Source: CAMLJR01 sp964500675 (lineage in GTDB: Bacteria; Pseudomonadota; Gammaproteobacteria; Pseudomonadales; CAMLJR01). From it: 64,000 nt of DNA. Shown in pieces: positions 1 to 8,409 of the stretch. A program made the position numbers and the translations under genes. The stretch spans positions 62,001-126,000 of the forward strand of contig CAZCNY010000004.1 of NCBI GenBank assembly GCA_964500675.1, read 5' to 3'. The notes beneath the pieces are model-generated. The model searched no databases and had not been told where the DNA came from. It saw nothing but the letters and a program-made list of their open reading frames with translations. The first letter of the stretch is position 1. Each line of letters starts with the position of its first letter.

Positions 1-176
1 ATGATGCGCATGCCTTTACTGGAAATACGCAGCGTGACGAAACGCTTTTCGGTTTCGACCCAGAAGCGGTGGTGGTGCAAATTCGGCAAGAACCGGCGCT
101 TGGTGCGGTTCTTGGCATGGGATACGTTATTTCCGACAATCGGACGCTTGCCGGTCACCTGACAGACTCTGGACAT
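1..176 (-). CDS. rpmB: 50S ribosomal protein L28, N-terminal part (runs off the window)
   Basis: Reading the minus strand from the ATG at 176-174 gives 58 codons beginning MSRVCQVTGKRP and continuing through NNVSHAKNRTKRRFLPN and an HHRFW segment. This is the highly conserved start of bacterial L28, a small structural protein of the large ribosomal subunit. Family members are about 78 residues, so roughly 20 residues lie beyond position 1. A GGAAG element lies about 8-12 bases before the start codon. The opposite-strand frames over this stretch show no family resemblance. Identification is firm from the signature alone. Confidence 0.95.
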   Translation of the reverse strand, partial: MSRVCQVTGKRPIVGNNVSHAKNRTKRRFLPNLHHHRFWVETEKRFVTLRISSKGMRI

Positions 177-519
177 GATGATGTCTTCCAGCTTTATAAA
201 TCGAAATATGAGTGTTTCAGCAACCCGGATCGCAGCGTTTCAGGAACCCGGGCGCAACGGAGCGCGACTTTATACCAGAACACCCTTGCGATCGCAACTT
301 GGCATTGTGAGCATTCGCATTGCGAACAAATGCGCCGGCAGCACTCCCCCAATAAACCTGCCGCATCAGCGCGCAGACGTTACCCGCACGCCACCCCACT
401 CCAAACTTCACAAAATGCGTTTATTTGCTAGGCTTTAGCTATTAATTTTCCTGTGTCTCATAAGCTTTTAAAGCGACACTCAGATTATTCCTAGTTATTT
501 CTGCTCGATTGGACATGCA
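177..519. other. Intergenic region between divergent rpmB and mshI
   Basis: This 343-base gap holds the rpmB leader and promoter on the minus strand. Two near-identical 15-mers (214-228 and 237-251, one mismatch, period 23) lie in the rpmB leader. The part nearest mshI (about 430-519) is AT-richer and should carry the start of msh transcription, but I see no convincing -35/-10 pair there. Small open frames across the gap show no recognisable protein and look fortuitous. Confidence 0.5.
269..297 (-). promoter_or_regulatory. Putative sigma-70 promoter of rpmB
   Basis: On the minus strand a TTGCGA hexamer (297-292) is separated by exactly 17 bases from TATAAA (274-269), and a TG lies at the extended -10 position. 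It faces rpmB and would leave a leader of about 85 bases. Predicted from sequence only. Confidence 0.5.
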
Positions 520-1452
520 ATGCCAGCCTGGTTCAGCCCGCGCTATGTTCCGCCTCCCGACTGCATCGGTTTAAGCCTCTATGCCGGCGGTTTCGGATGC
601 TGCGTTGTCGATCGCGCCGCGAGCAAATTGGTTAGCGCCCACCATCAGGCTATAGCTGGTGATAGCGAGCTTGGCGAAACACTGCTGCATTGGGTGAGGG
701 AAAACAGTCTCAAGGGCCGCACCTGCTACGTCAGCCTTGGCCCCGACGATTACAAGCTGCTGCCGGCCGAAACACCCGCCGTGCCGGAAACCGAGATCAA
801 CCAGGCCCTCTTGTGGGGTTTGCGCGAAGTCATCGATAGCAAACCCGAAGATACCGCGCTCGACAGCTTCGCGTCGGCTTCCGGCATTCATCGCTCGGGC
901 ACACCGATTCGTCAGGTGGTCACGGCGCGCAAATCTCGCATTCGCAGCATCGCCGACGCCGTGCTCGGCGCCGGACTCGAACTCGCCGCCATCGAAATTC
1001 CCGAATTGAGCCAGCGCAATGTCATCGCGCTGCTGCAAGAGGATGCGATCGGCGTCGGTCTCGTCAGCCAAAGCGCGCGCGGCGTCAGCCTGGCGCTGTA
1101 CCGCGGCGGCGAACTCTATGTCACGCGACACCTCGCCGGTATCGCCAATCTCAGCGACGCGGGTCATCCGCTCACGGCGCCGCGCCTGGCCGAGCAGTTA
1201 GGACTCGAACTGCTGCGCACACTCGATTATTACGACAGCCAATTGCGGCAGCGGCCGCCAGCCGCCATTTTGCTGCAGCCGCTGCAAATCGAAACGCGAC
1301 CTCTGCTCGACAGCCTGTCAGCGACCGTGAACCTGCCCGTGAAACAGCTGCGCTTCGCCGATGTGCTTGCCGGCGGCGAAAACATTGCGGCCGAAATACA
1401 GGAGTTTTGTTTCACTGCCCTCGGTGCCGCGTTGCGAAACGAGGCCGCCTGA
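520..1452 (+). CDS. mshI: MSHA pilus biogenesis protein MshI (PilM-like)
   Basis: A 310-residue protein opening the msh series. It has the layout of PilM/MshI actin-like ATPase-fold proteins: a short N-terminal segment leading into CIGLSLYAGGFG, where a nucleotide-binding strand is expected. It carries no membrane segment, which fits a cytoplasmic scaffold that docks to the PilN-like inner-membrane partner encoded next. The stop is immediately followed by the next ATG. The ATG at 520 was chosen because a nearby upstream ATG (515) is out of frame; the ribosome site is weak. The name rests on its position at the head of a clear msh locus as well as on fold features. Confidence 0.82.
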   Translation: MPAWFSPRYVPPPDCIGLSLYAGGFGCCVVDRAASKLVSAHHQAIAGDSELGETLLHWVRENSLKGRTCYVSLGPDDYKLLPAETPAVPETEINQALLWGLREVIDSKPEDTALDSFASASGIHRSGTPIRQVVTARKSRIRSIADAVLGAGLELAAIEIPELSQRNVIALLQEDAIGVGLVSQSARGVSLALYRGGELYVTRHLAGIANLSDAGHPLTAPRLAEQLGLELLRTLDYYDSQLRQRPPAAILLQPLQIETRPLLDSLSATVNLPVKQLRFADVLAGGENIAAEIQEFCFTALGAALRNEAA

Positions 1453-2049
1453 ATGCAGCAGATCAACCTCTACACCGCCGAATTTCACCCGCAGCGCCAA
1501 TGGCTGACGCCGCAGCACTGCGCGCAGCTATGGGGTGCCGTGCTCGCATTGGGATTATTGATTGCCGGCGCGCTGGCTTGGCACAACCGCAGCCTGCAAA
1601 GCGAAGCCAATACATTGCAGGAGCGCGTCAATAGCGAACAAAAAAATCTTGCGGCGGACCAGGTCGTATTGGCATCGCGCAAACCTTCGCCCGCACTCGC
1701 TGCCGAACTCAATCGCAGTAATGCTGAGGAGGCGGCAAAAAATGAATTGCTGGACGCGCTACAAAACGGCGCGCTGAGTGGCCTGCACGGCTATACGCCG
1801 GTGCTGGTCGGGCTTGCTCGCAACACGATGGACGGTCTGTGGCTCACCGCCATCGAAATCAGCGGTGGCGATGTCAATCTGCAAGGCCAAACGCGCAAAG
1901 CGGATTTCGTACCCGCGTATATCGACAAAATCGTCGGTGACAGCGGCTTTGGTCCGCGCGAATACCGCAGCCTAAAACTGCACGCCGACGACAAAGGTTT
2001 GCTGACGTTTGAATTGCGCGGCCATCGCGAAAAAGGTGGCGATCGATGA
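1453..2049 (+). CDS. PilN-like MSHA pilus assembly protein (MshI2-type)
   Basis: 198 residues starting MQQINLYTAEF, typical of PilN-family proteins, which open with a conserved xxINLL-like peptide that binds the PilM partner. A single membrane helix follows at about residues 29-45, then a coiled-coil stretch and a small periplasmic domain. The family links the cytoplasmic PilM/MshI protein to the PilO-like protein in the inner-membrane alignment complex. It begins at the base after the mshI stop and overlaps mshJ by four bases (ATGA), so it should be translated with both. Confidence 0.8.
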   Translation: MQQINLYTAEFHPQRQWLTPQHCAQLWGAVLALGLLIAGALAWHNRSLQSEANTLQERVNSEQKNLAADQVVLASRKPSPALAAELNRSNAEEAAKNELLDALQNGALSGLHGYTPVLVGLARNTMDGLWLTAIEISGGDVNLQGQTRKADFVPAYIDKIVGDSGFGPREYRSLKLHADDKGLLTFELRGHREKGGDR

Positions 2050-2759
2050 ATCCGCGCATTCAACAACAACTTAAACAGCAATGGCTGCAATTACAGGCGC
2101 GTTTCAACGCGCTGAAGCCGCGCGAGCAGTTGATGATTACCGCGGTCGGCGTTGTGGTTTTACTCGCGCTGTGCGACCAATTGTTTTGGACTCCACTCAC
2201 ACGCGGCAATACTCAGCTGCGCAATCACATCGCCGAGCTAACGGCGCAGCAAAGCAAATTGCAAGACGAGCACGCCGCTGTGAAGGCGCGCTTAGCGGAA
2301 GACCCCAACGCCGAATTGCAACGCAATATCGACGCCGCGAAAATCCGTATCGAAGCGCAAAACAAGCGGCTTTCCGCCTTGACCGTCGGCTTAATTCCGC
2401 CTGAAAAAATGGCGGATGTATTGCGTCAAGTGTTGACGCAGCGCCATGAATTGCAATTGCTGTCGCTACAAAACGAACCCGCGACATTCGCCTTTGCACC
2501 GCACGATAAATCACAACAGAACACAGAAGCGGCGCAAGAAAATCCAGACGATAAGCCCGTTGTCATTTTTCGACATGGGCTGACCCTGCAACTCAAGGGC
2601 CGCTATTTCGACATCGTCAATTATTTGCAAGCTCTCGAGCAATTACCGTGGCATTTCTACTGGGAAAAGCTCGATTACAAAGTCGATAAATATCCCGAGG
2701 CGACGGTGACGTTACGGGTTTACACCTTGAGTAACCGGGAGAGCTGGATCGGTGCGTAA
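2046..2759 (+). CDS. mshJ: MSHA pilus biogenesis protein MshJ (PilO-like)
   Basis: 237 residues with one N-terminal membrane helix (about residues 31-52), a coiled coil rich in Gln, Lys and Glu (about 55-110), and a periplasmic ferredoxin-like domain. This is the PilO/MshJ layout. It should pair with the PilN-like protein in the periplasm and align the inner-membrane platform with the secretin. The start overlaps the upstream stop as ATGA. The 3' end overlaps the GTG start of mshK by eight bases. Confidence 0.82.
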   Translation: MNPRIQQQLKQQWLQLQARFNALKPREQLMITAVGVVVLLALCDQLFWTPLTRGNTQLRNHIAELTAQQSKLQDEHAAVKARLAEDPNAELQRNIDAAKIRIEAQNKRLSALTVGLIPPEKMADVLRQVLTQRHELQLLSLQNEPATFAFAPHDKSQQNTEAAQENPDDKPVVIFRHGLTLQLKGRYFDIVNYLQALEQLPWHFYWEKLDYKVDKYPEATVTLRVYTLSNRESWIGA

Positions 2760-3111
2760 TTTTCTATCGCTAGCTTTCATCGTCGGTTGGAGCGCTTCGG
2801 CGGCCATCGCGGCTGACGCCGTTGCTAACGACAAATCGCTGGCCGACCCAACGCGACCTAGCGGTTTCAGCGAAAGCGTTGTTTCGCATGCCGCAGCACA
2901 TGAAAAATTATCGCTCACGTTGATTCGATTGGGTACAGAGCCTCTGGCCGTGATCAACGGTAAAAACGTAGCACCGGGCGAATCGATCGCGGGCTATCGC
3001 CTGTTGTCGCTGCAAACCACAACGGCGACTTTGGCCGGCGGCAACGGGCGCATTGTGTTGCAGCTCGCGCCGACGATTCGCAAATCCACTATTTCTTCGT
3101 CGAATCCATGA
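2752..3111 (+). CDS. mshK: MSHA pilus biogenesis protein MshK (PilP-like)
   Basis: 119 residues with a GTG start inside the end of mshJ. An N-terminal signal sequence (about residues 1-20, cleavage after AIA or ADA) precedes DPTRPSGF, the short DPxxP peptide seen in MshK and related pilotin or PilP-type proteins. The C-terminal part (ISL-type beta strands ending in a basic tail) looks like a small periplasmic beta domain. It probably contacts the secretin MshL, whose gene overlaps the stop codon (ATGA at 3108). Confidence 0.75.
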   Translation: MRNFLSLAFIVGWSASAAIAADAVANDKSLADPTRPSGFSESVVSHAAAHEKLSLTLIRLGTEPLAVINGKNVAPGESIAGYRLLSLQTTTATLAGGNGRIVLQLAPTIRKSTISSSNP

Positions 3112-4769
3112 CCATGAAACTTTCTCGCACCACCTTTTTTATTTTCGCCTCGCTGCTTGCCGCCTGTCAGGCCAATCCGCCCGTGACACAGGATATCGAC
3201 AAAGCGATGGTGGCGCCGGCGGCGCCCGTTGCGAAACCTGCGACGCCACCGCCCGCCGTCAACGCCGCCTTGCTACCGCCGGCGAATAACATAGCTCCCG
3301 CGCCGCGCGAAAATCGTTTCGATATTTCGGTGAAAGATGCCTCTGCTCCGGATTTCTTTATGGGCTTGGTGGCGGGCTCGCCTTACAACATGCTCGTGCA
3401 ACCGGGCGTTGCTGGAAAAATTACGCTGACGCTGAAAAATGTCAGCGTACCCGAGGTGATGGAAGCCGTGCGCAATGTTTACGGTTACGACTACACCTAT
3501 CGCAATGGAATTTTTGAAGTCATGCCCAGCGGGTTGACGACGCGATTTTTTCCGATCGATTACATCAACCTCAAGCGTATCGGCATATCGCGCGCGCGCG
3601 TCAACTCGGGCCAGATCACGCAAGGCGGCAATGGTTCAGGCGGTGCTGCGACGAGTAATAATTCGGGCGGCAATAATTCCAGCAATGTGGTGCAAATTCC
3701 GAGCACGGAAATCAGCACGAGCACCGATGCCGATGTATGGGATGAGTTGCAAAAGACGCTGAGCGTGTTAGTGGGTGAGGGCGGCGGCAAGGAGGTTGTC
3801 GTCAGCCCGCAAACCGGCATGGTTATCGTGCGCGCACCGTCGCGCGAACTGAGTGCCGTCGAGGATTTTCTCAAACGCGCGCAATTAAGCCTCGATCGGC
3901 AAGTTATTCTCGAAGCGAAAATTATCGAAGTGACGCTCGACGACGGTTTCCAATCGGGTATCAACTGGAGCAAATTGGGTTCGATTCACGGCAATCCATT
4001 TAACGTCGGTATTTCCGGCACCTCTCTTAACGGTGCCACGCCAAGCGTTCCGTTCGGCACGATTACGCCAACCGATTTGAACCCGCTCGGTGGGGTATTT
4101 ACAGGCACGTATTCGTCAGCCAATTTCGATGGTGCGATTGAATTACTAAAAACCCAAGGCTCGGTGCAAGTGTTATCGAGCCCGCGCGTCTCCACGGTCA
4201 ATAATCAAAAAGCTGTCATCAAAGTGGGCTCCGATGAGTTTTTCGTCACCGCCATTTCATCGAACTCGACAACGAATAGCGCGGGCGGCACATCGAATAC
4301 GCCCAATATCACGCTGACGCCGTTCTTCTCCGGCATTGCGCTCGATGTCACACCGCAAATCAGCGAACAGGGCGACATTACGCTGCATGTGCATCCCTCG
4401 GTCACGCAGGTCACCGATCAGGAAAAACAATTAACGGTATTCGACCAAAGTTTTAGTTTGCCGCTCGCGTTCTCAACCAGCCGCGAGACCGACACGATTG
4501 TGCGCGCGAAAAATGGCCAGGTCGTTGTCATCGGCGGCCTTATGCAAAACAAGGATTCCGACAAGCAGGCGGGCGCACCGGGGTTATCGAATATCCCTTT
4601 ACTCGGTTATCTGTTTAAACAGAAACAAAAAGCGACGACAAAGAGCGAGCTGGTGATTTTGCTGCGCCCGATCGTACCGAACGATTCGACCTGGGCCGCA
4701 CAGGCGGATGATGCGCGCGCGCGCCTCGACGCCATGCATCCGCCGCTTGAACAAAAAGTGCTGCCCTAA
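3108..4769 (+). CDS. mshL: MSHA pilus secretin MshL (outer-membrane lipoprotein)
   Basis: 553 residues. A lipoprotein signal ends in the lipobox LLAAC with Cys20. After a Pro/Ala-rich linker comes a secretin N-domain (about residues 70-260) with a Gly/Ser/Asn-rich insertion at about 170-198. The C-terminal secretin channel domain follows (about 270-535), including the VEVTL-like strands, QVLSSPRVSTVNNQKA and the VIGGLMQ segment. The product should form the outer-membrane ring through which the pilus exits. A second in-frame ATG (3114) is equally possible as the start. The gap of 16 bases to mshM keeps it in the same operon. Confidence 0.92.
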   Translation: MTMKLSRTTFFIFASLLAACQANPPVTQDIDKAMVAPAAPVAKPATPPPAVNAALLPPANNIAPAPRENRFDISVKDASAPDFFMGLVAGSPYNMLVQPGVAGKITLTLKNVSVPEVMEAVRNVYGYDYTYRNGIFEVMPSGLTTRFFPIDYINLKRIGISRARVNSGQITQGGNGSGGAATSNNSGGNNSSNVVQIPSTEISTSTDADVWDELQKTLSVLVGEGGGKEVVVSPQTGMVIVRAPSRELSAVEDFLKRAQLSLDRQVILEAKIIEVTLDDGFQSGINWSKLGSIHGNPFNVGISGTSLNGATPSVPFGTITPTDLNPLGGVFTGTYSSANFDGAIELLKTQGSVQVLSSPRVSTVNNQKAVIKVGSDEFFVTAISSNSTTNSAGGTSNTPNITLTPFFSGIALDVTPQISEQGDITLHVHPSVTQVTDQEKQLTVFDQSFSLPLAFSTSRETDTIVRAKNGQVVVIGGLMQNKDSDKQAGAPGLSNIPLLGYLFKQKQKATTKSELVILLRPIVPNDSTWAAQADDARARLDAMHPPLEQKVLP

Positions 4770-4785
4770 AGGAATGAGATAAATC

Positions 4786-5733
4786 GTGTATCTCTACCAC
4801 TTCGGCTTGCAGCGCTTACCGTTCGGTCTCACGCCCGATACGAGTTATTTTTGCGAACTGCCGGGACATCGCGCAGCGCTGAATGTATTGCATGTCGCGC
4901 TGGCGAGCGGCGAGGGCTTTATCAAAATTACCGGCGAAGTCGGCACGGGGAAAACACTGCTGTGCCGCAAATTGCTTGCGGATCTCGATAATCATCCGCT
5001 GTCTTCGCAAGCAGTGCCGCCGGAGCAGCGCGCGCACTGCGCTTATATTCCCAACCCCGTGTTGAATCCGCACGAATTGCGCATCGCGCTCGCGCACGAG
5101 CTGGGTTTGATGCTCAATACAAACGAATCGGAAGCGTTGCTCGCGCGCCGTTTGGAATTGAAGTTGCTGGAAATCGCGCGCGATGGCCGCCCGGTGATTT
5201 TAATTATCGATGAAGCGCAAGCGCTGCCCGATGAATCGCTCGAAACGCTGCGCCTGCTTTCCAATCTGGAAACCGAGCATCACAAATTATTGCAGATCGT
5301 GTTATTCGGTCAGCCCGAATTGAATCGGCGCCTGTACAGTGAACGCTTTCGTCAATTGCGGCAACGCATCGCGTTTTCATATCACCTGCCGCATTTAACG
5401 CCGAAGCAGATGGCGGCATATTTGTCGCACCGCGTGCAATTGTCGGGACAGAACGATACGACGCTGTTCAGCGATGCGGCCTTGTTTTTTATCGCGCTGT
5501 GCAGCCGCGGTATTCCGCGCCTCGGCCATGTGCTCGCGCATAAGACGTTGATTGCAGCATTCGGTAAAGGTCTGTCGCGCGCCGGTTTACGCGCAGCGAT
5601 CGCGGCGGCGCGCGATACCGAAGACGTGCGCTGTCGATTTTCGTCGCTGCAAAAGTGGTTATTTGCCGGCGGCATGAGCGCGCTTGCGGTGGGTGCAACG
5701 GCGGCAGCATTGTTGGGCGGACATCTGCTATGA
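4786..5733 (+). CDS. mshM: MSHA biogenesis protein MshM, ExeA-like AAA ATPase
   Basis: 315 residues. The GTG start follows an AAGGA ribosome site. It opens YLYHFGLQRLPFGLTPD, the ExeA/MshM signature. Walker A is at residues 50-57 (GEVGTGKT) and Walker B is LIIDEAQALP (about 139-148). A single membrane helix near the C-terminus (about 291-312) would anchor the ATPase at the inner membrane. By analogy with ExeA it may help assemble or insert the secretin. The stop overlaps the true start of mshN as ATGA. Confidence 0.88.
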   Translation: MYLYHFGLQRLPFGLTPDTSYFCELPGHRAALNVLHVALASGEGFIKITGEVGTGKTLLCRKLLADLDNHPLSSQAVPPEQRAHCAYIPNPVLNPHELRIALAHELGLMLNTNESEALLARRLELKLLEIARDGRPVILIIDEAQALPDESLETLRLLSNLETEHHKLLQIVLFGQPELNRRLYSERFRQLRQRIAFSYHLPHLTPKQMAAYLSHRVQLSGQNDTTLFSDAALFFIALCSRGIPRLGHVLAHKTLIAAFGKGLSRAGLRAAIAAARDTEDVRCRFSSLQKWLFAGGMSALAVGATAAALLGGHLL

Positions 5734-6653
5734 GCGTGATCAATTCGATGCTGCGCGATCTCGATCGCCGCCACGCGCCGCTGCCGATCAAAACTCACGT
5801 GCAACCGGCGGCAACGCAAAAACATCGCGCGTGGCCGCGTTCGGCTGTTGCATTGTGTGCCTTATTTATTTTGGCGATCTGGAGCTGGAATCATCATTCG
5901 CAACAAATAGCGACAACGAATCCAGTTTCGCCAGCTGCAAATATGGCTATAACGCAACCTGAAAAAAATAAGCCAAGAATACAAATCGCCACGCCTGCTG
6001 CGAAGGCGGTGACAAGCTCAGCACGACCGATGCAAACTCCAGCACCGGCGAAGCTTCACGAAACCGGAACCGAATCTTTGAAAGTCGATAAGCCGGCTTC
6101 GGCAATATCGCCCGGTGATCCAGGTAAAACTTTGGAAAAACGACAAACGAGGATTGCCGTTGCAGAAAAATCAGACGAAAAATCCGAAGCTCAAGCGTCT
6201 ACGCCGGTTGTGAAACAAGAGCGCATCCCGCCCGACGATTTAAACAATGAACGCTATCAACTCGCGCGCGCCGCTCTTGCACAAAACCAGCCGCAGCGCG
6301 CTTATGAATTATTGCGCGACAATCCGCCGCCGCTCGCGCGAGCCATCGATTATCACGCCGTGCTCGCGGCCGTCGAGCAACAGTTGGGACACTACGGCGA
6401 TGCGAGTTTACGCTATCAGCAGTTATTGTCGCTCGATCAGAATCAGGCGAGCTGGTGGCTCGGATTCGCGCTATCGCTCGAAGGCGAACACCGCAGCGCC
6501 GATGCGCTCGCCGCATATCGACGTGCAGTCGCGCTGAATGCGTTGCCCGATGCGGCGCGGCAATACGTGCTCGCGCGCATCGCCGCACTCGACGGCACTG
6601 CTAGCATCGCAAACATTACTGGCACCACAAACACAGCAGGCGCGGAGCGGTAA
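5730..6653 (+). CDS. mshN: MSHA biogenesis protein MshN with TPR repeats
   Basis: 307 residues starting MSVINSMLRDLDRR, the conserved opening of MshN. An earlier in-frame start (5655) would lie deep inside mshM and is not supported, while ATG 5730 overlaps the mshM stop as ATGA. One membrane helix (about 37-52) follows the short cytoplasmic start, then a low-complexity Pro/Ala/Lys linker. The C-terminal tetratricopeptide-like helices (about 195-295, with NERYQLARAALAQNQPQRAY) probably serve for protein contacts in the periplasm. Confidence 0.82.
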   Translation: MSVINSMLRDLDRRHAPLPIKTHVQPAATQKHRAWPRSAVALCALFILAIWSWNHHSQQIATTNPVSPAANMAITQPEKNKPRIQIATPAAKAVTSSARPMQTPAPAKLHETGTESLKVDKPASAISPGDPGKTLEKRQTRIAVAEKSDEKSEAQASTPVVKQERIPPDDLNNERYQLARAALAQNQPQRAYELLRDNPPPLARAIDYHAVLAAVEQQLGHYGDASLRYQQLLSLDQNQASWWLGFALSLEGEHRSADALAAYRRAVALNALPDAARQYVLARIAALDGTASIANITGTTNTAGAER

Positions 6654-6655
6654 GC

Positions 6656-8395
6656 ATGACCGAAGCGAAACCGAAAATTCGTATCGGCGACATGCTCGTC
6701 AATGCCAAGGTCATTTCGGCCGAGCAATTGCAGCAGGCGCTCGCCGCGCAAAAGGAAACAGGGCGCAAGCTCGGCGCGACGCTGATCGGCATGGGTATTT
6801 TGAGCGAGCAGAAGCTGCTCGAATTTCTCGCCGAACAATTCAAACTGCCGCTGATCGATCTCGCGCAATTCAAAATCAACGAAACGCATCTGCGCACGCT
6901 GTCGGAAGTGCACGCGCGCCGGTTTCGCGCGCTCGTGCTCGACGAACGCCCCGGCACCTACATTGTGGTGATGGCCGATCCCACCGACCTCACCGCGCTC
7001 GATGAACTCGAACGCATTTTAAAACGGCCGCTGCAACTCGCCATCGCGCGCGAAGACGATATTCTGCGCACCATCGATCTGTTCTATCGCAAGAGCGCCG
7101 AGATCGAAACGCTCGCGGAAAAACTCGGCGAAGAGCTCGGCGAAAATCTGTTTGAACTCGGCGCGATCAGCAACGAAGCCGCGACCGCCGATGCGCCCGT
7201 CGTCAAATTATTGCAATCGATTTTCGAGGACGCGGTGCAAGTGCGCGCCTCCGATATTCATCTCGAACCCGACGATAAAGTGTTGCGCATTCGCCTGCGC
7301 GTCGACGGCGTGCTGCAAGAACAGGTGATGAAAGAGAATCGCATCGCGCCCGCACTCGTGCTGCGTTTGAAATTATTGGCGGGCATGGATATCGCGGAGA
7401 AACGTCTGCCGCAGGACGGCCGCTTTTTTATCAATGCGCGCGGCCATCAACTCGACGTGCGCATGTCGACGATGCCGGTGTTGTACGGCGAAGCCGTGGT
7501 GATGCGGATACTCGATCAGACCGCGGGCGCACTGCGACTCGAACAGCTGGGCATGCCGTCCGAGATGATGCAACGTTTTCGTCAGGCGTTTACGCGCCCG
7601 CACGGACTCGTGCTCGCGACGGGTCCGACAGGCTCGGGAAAAACCACGACGCTATACGCGGCATTGAATGAATTGAATAAACCCGAAGTTAAAATCATCA
7701 CCGTCGAAGATCCGGTCGAATACCGCTTGTCGCGCGTGAATCAGGTGCAGATCAATTCGAAAATAGAATTGTCGTTCGCGCGCGTGCTGCGCTCGGTGTT
7801 GCGGCAGGACCCCGATATCGTCATGGTCGGCGAGATGCGCGATCAGGAAACCGCGGAAATCGGTTTGCGCGCGGCGATGACGGGGCACCTGGTGTTATCG
7901 ACACTGCACACCAACGATGCAGTGAGTTCGGCGCTGCGCTTGATCGATATGGGCGCCGATGGTTATCTCGCCGCATCGGCGCTACGCTGCATCATCGCGC
8001 AGCGTTTGCTGCGACGCATCTGCCCGCACTGCAAAGAACATTACGAAATCGATGCCGGCGAACACGTTTGGTTGACGGCATTAGCAGGGCAGGGCGCAAC
8101 CGAATGCGATTACAGCCACGGCATCGGTTGTCCGCAATGCAACAACACCGGTTATTTCGGCCGCGTCGGCGTTTATGAATTGTTGACGATGACCGAGCAA
8201 ATGGCCGATGCGCTGCGCCGCAACGATGCCGGCGGATTTACGACAGCCGCGCGCGTATCGCCGGGTTATCGGCCGCTGGCATTGATCGCGCTCGATTATG
8301 CGCGCGAAGGTGTGACGACACTCGAAGAAGTCATGCGTATCACCGAAGCGCTCGGCGACGAAATCGCGCCGTCGCCCACGCTTGAACTCGATTGA
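6656..8395 (+). CDS. mshE: MSHA pilus extension ATPase MshE (GspE/PilB family)
   Basis: 579 residues. The N-terminal MshEN domain (about 1-150) contains the RxGxxLxxxxxLxxxQLxxAL type repeats that bind cyclic di-GMP in MshE homologues; GDMLVNAKVISAEQLQQAL is visible at the start. The ATPase core has Walker A GPTGSGKT (about 322-329), an Asp box around EDPVEY, Walker B with VMVGEMRDQET, and a His box GHLVLSTLHTNDA. A tetracysteine zinc motif (CPHC about 456, CPQC about 491) is present. It should power pilus polymerisation, probably under cyclic di-GMP control; that control is inferred from the family. Confidence 0.93.
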   Translation: MTEAKPKIRIGDMLVNAKVISAEQLQQALAAQKETGRKLGATLIGMGILSEQKLLEFLAEQFKLPLIDLAQFKINETHLRTLSEVHARRFRALVLDERPGTYIVVMADPTDLTALDELERILKRPLQLAIAREDDILRTIDLFYRKSAEIETLAEKLGEELGENLFELGAISNEAATADAPVVKLLQSIFEDAVQVRASDIHLEPDDKVLRIRLRVDGVLQEQVMKENRIAPALVLRLKLLAGMDIAEKRLPQDGRFFINARGHQLDVRMSTMPVLYGEAVVMRILDQTAGALRLEQLGMPSEMMQRFRQAFTRPHGLVLATGPTGSGKTTTLYAALNELNKPEVKIITVEDPVEYRLSRVNQVQINSKIELSFARVLRSVLRQDPDIVMVGEMRDQETAEIGLRAAMTGHLVLSTLHTNDAVSSALRLIDMGADGYLAASALRCIIAQRLLRRICPHCKEHYEIDAGEHVWLTALAGQGATECDYSHGIGCPQCNNTGYFGRVGVYELLTMTEQMADALRRNDAGGFTTAARVSPGYRPLALIALDYAREGVTTLEEVMRITEALGDEIAPSPTLELD

Positions 8396-8409
8396 ATTGA
8401 GATGAGCTG

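Noticed and set aside
69..438. Plus-strand frames at the left edge (up to 120 codons)
   Set aside because: They run opposite rpmB and its promoter; the peptides are low in any family signal and no ribosome site is seen.
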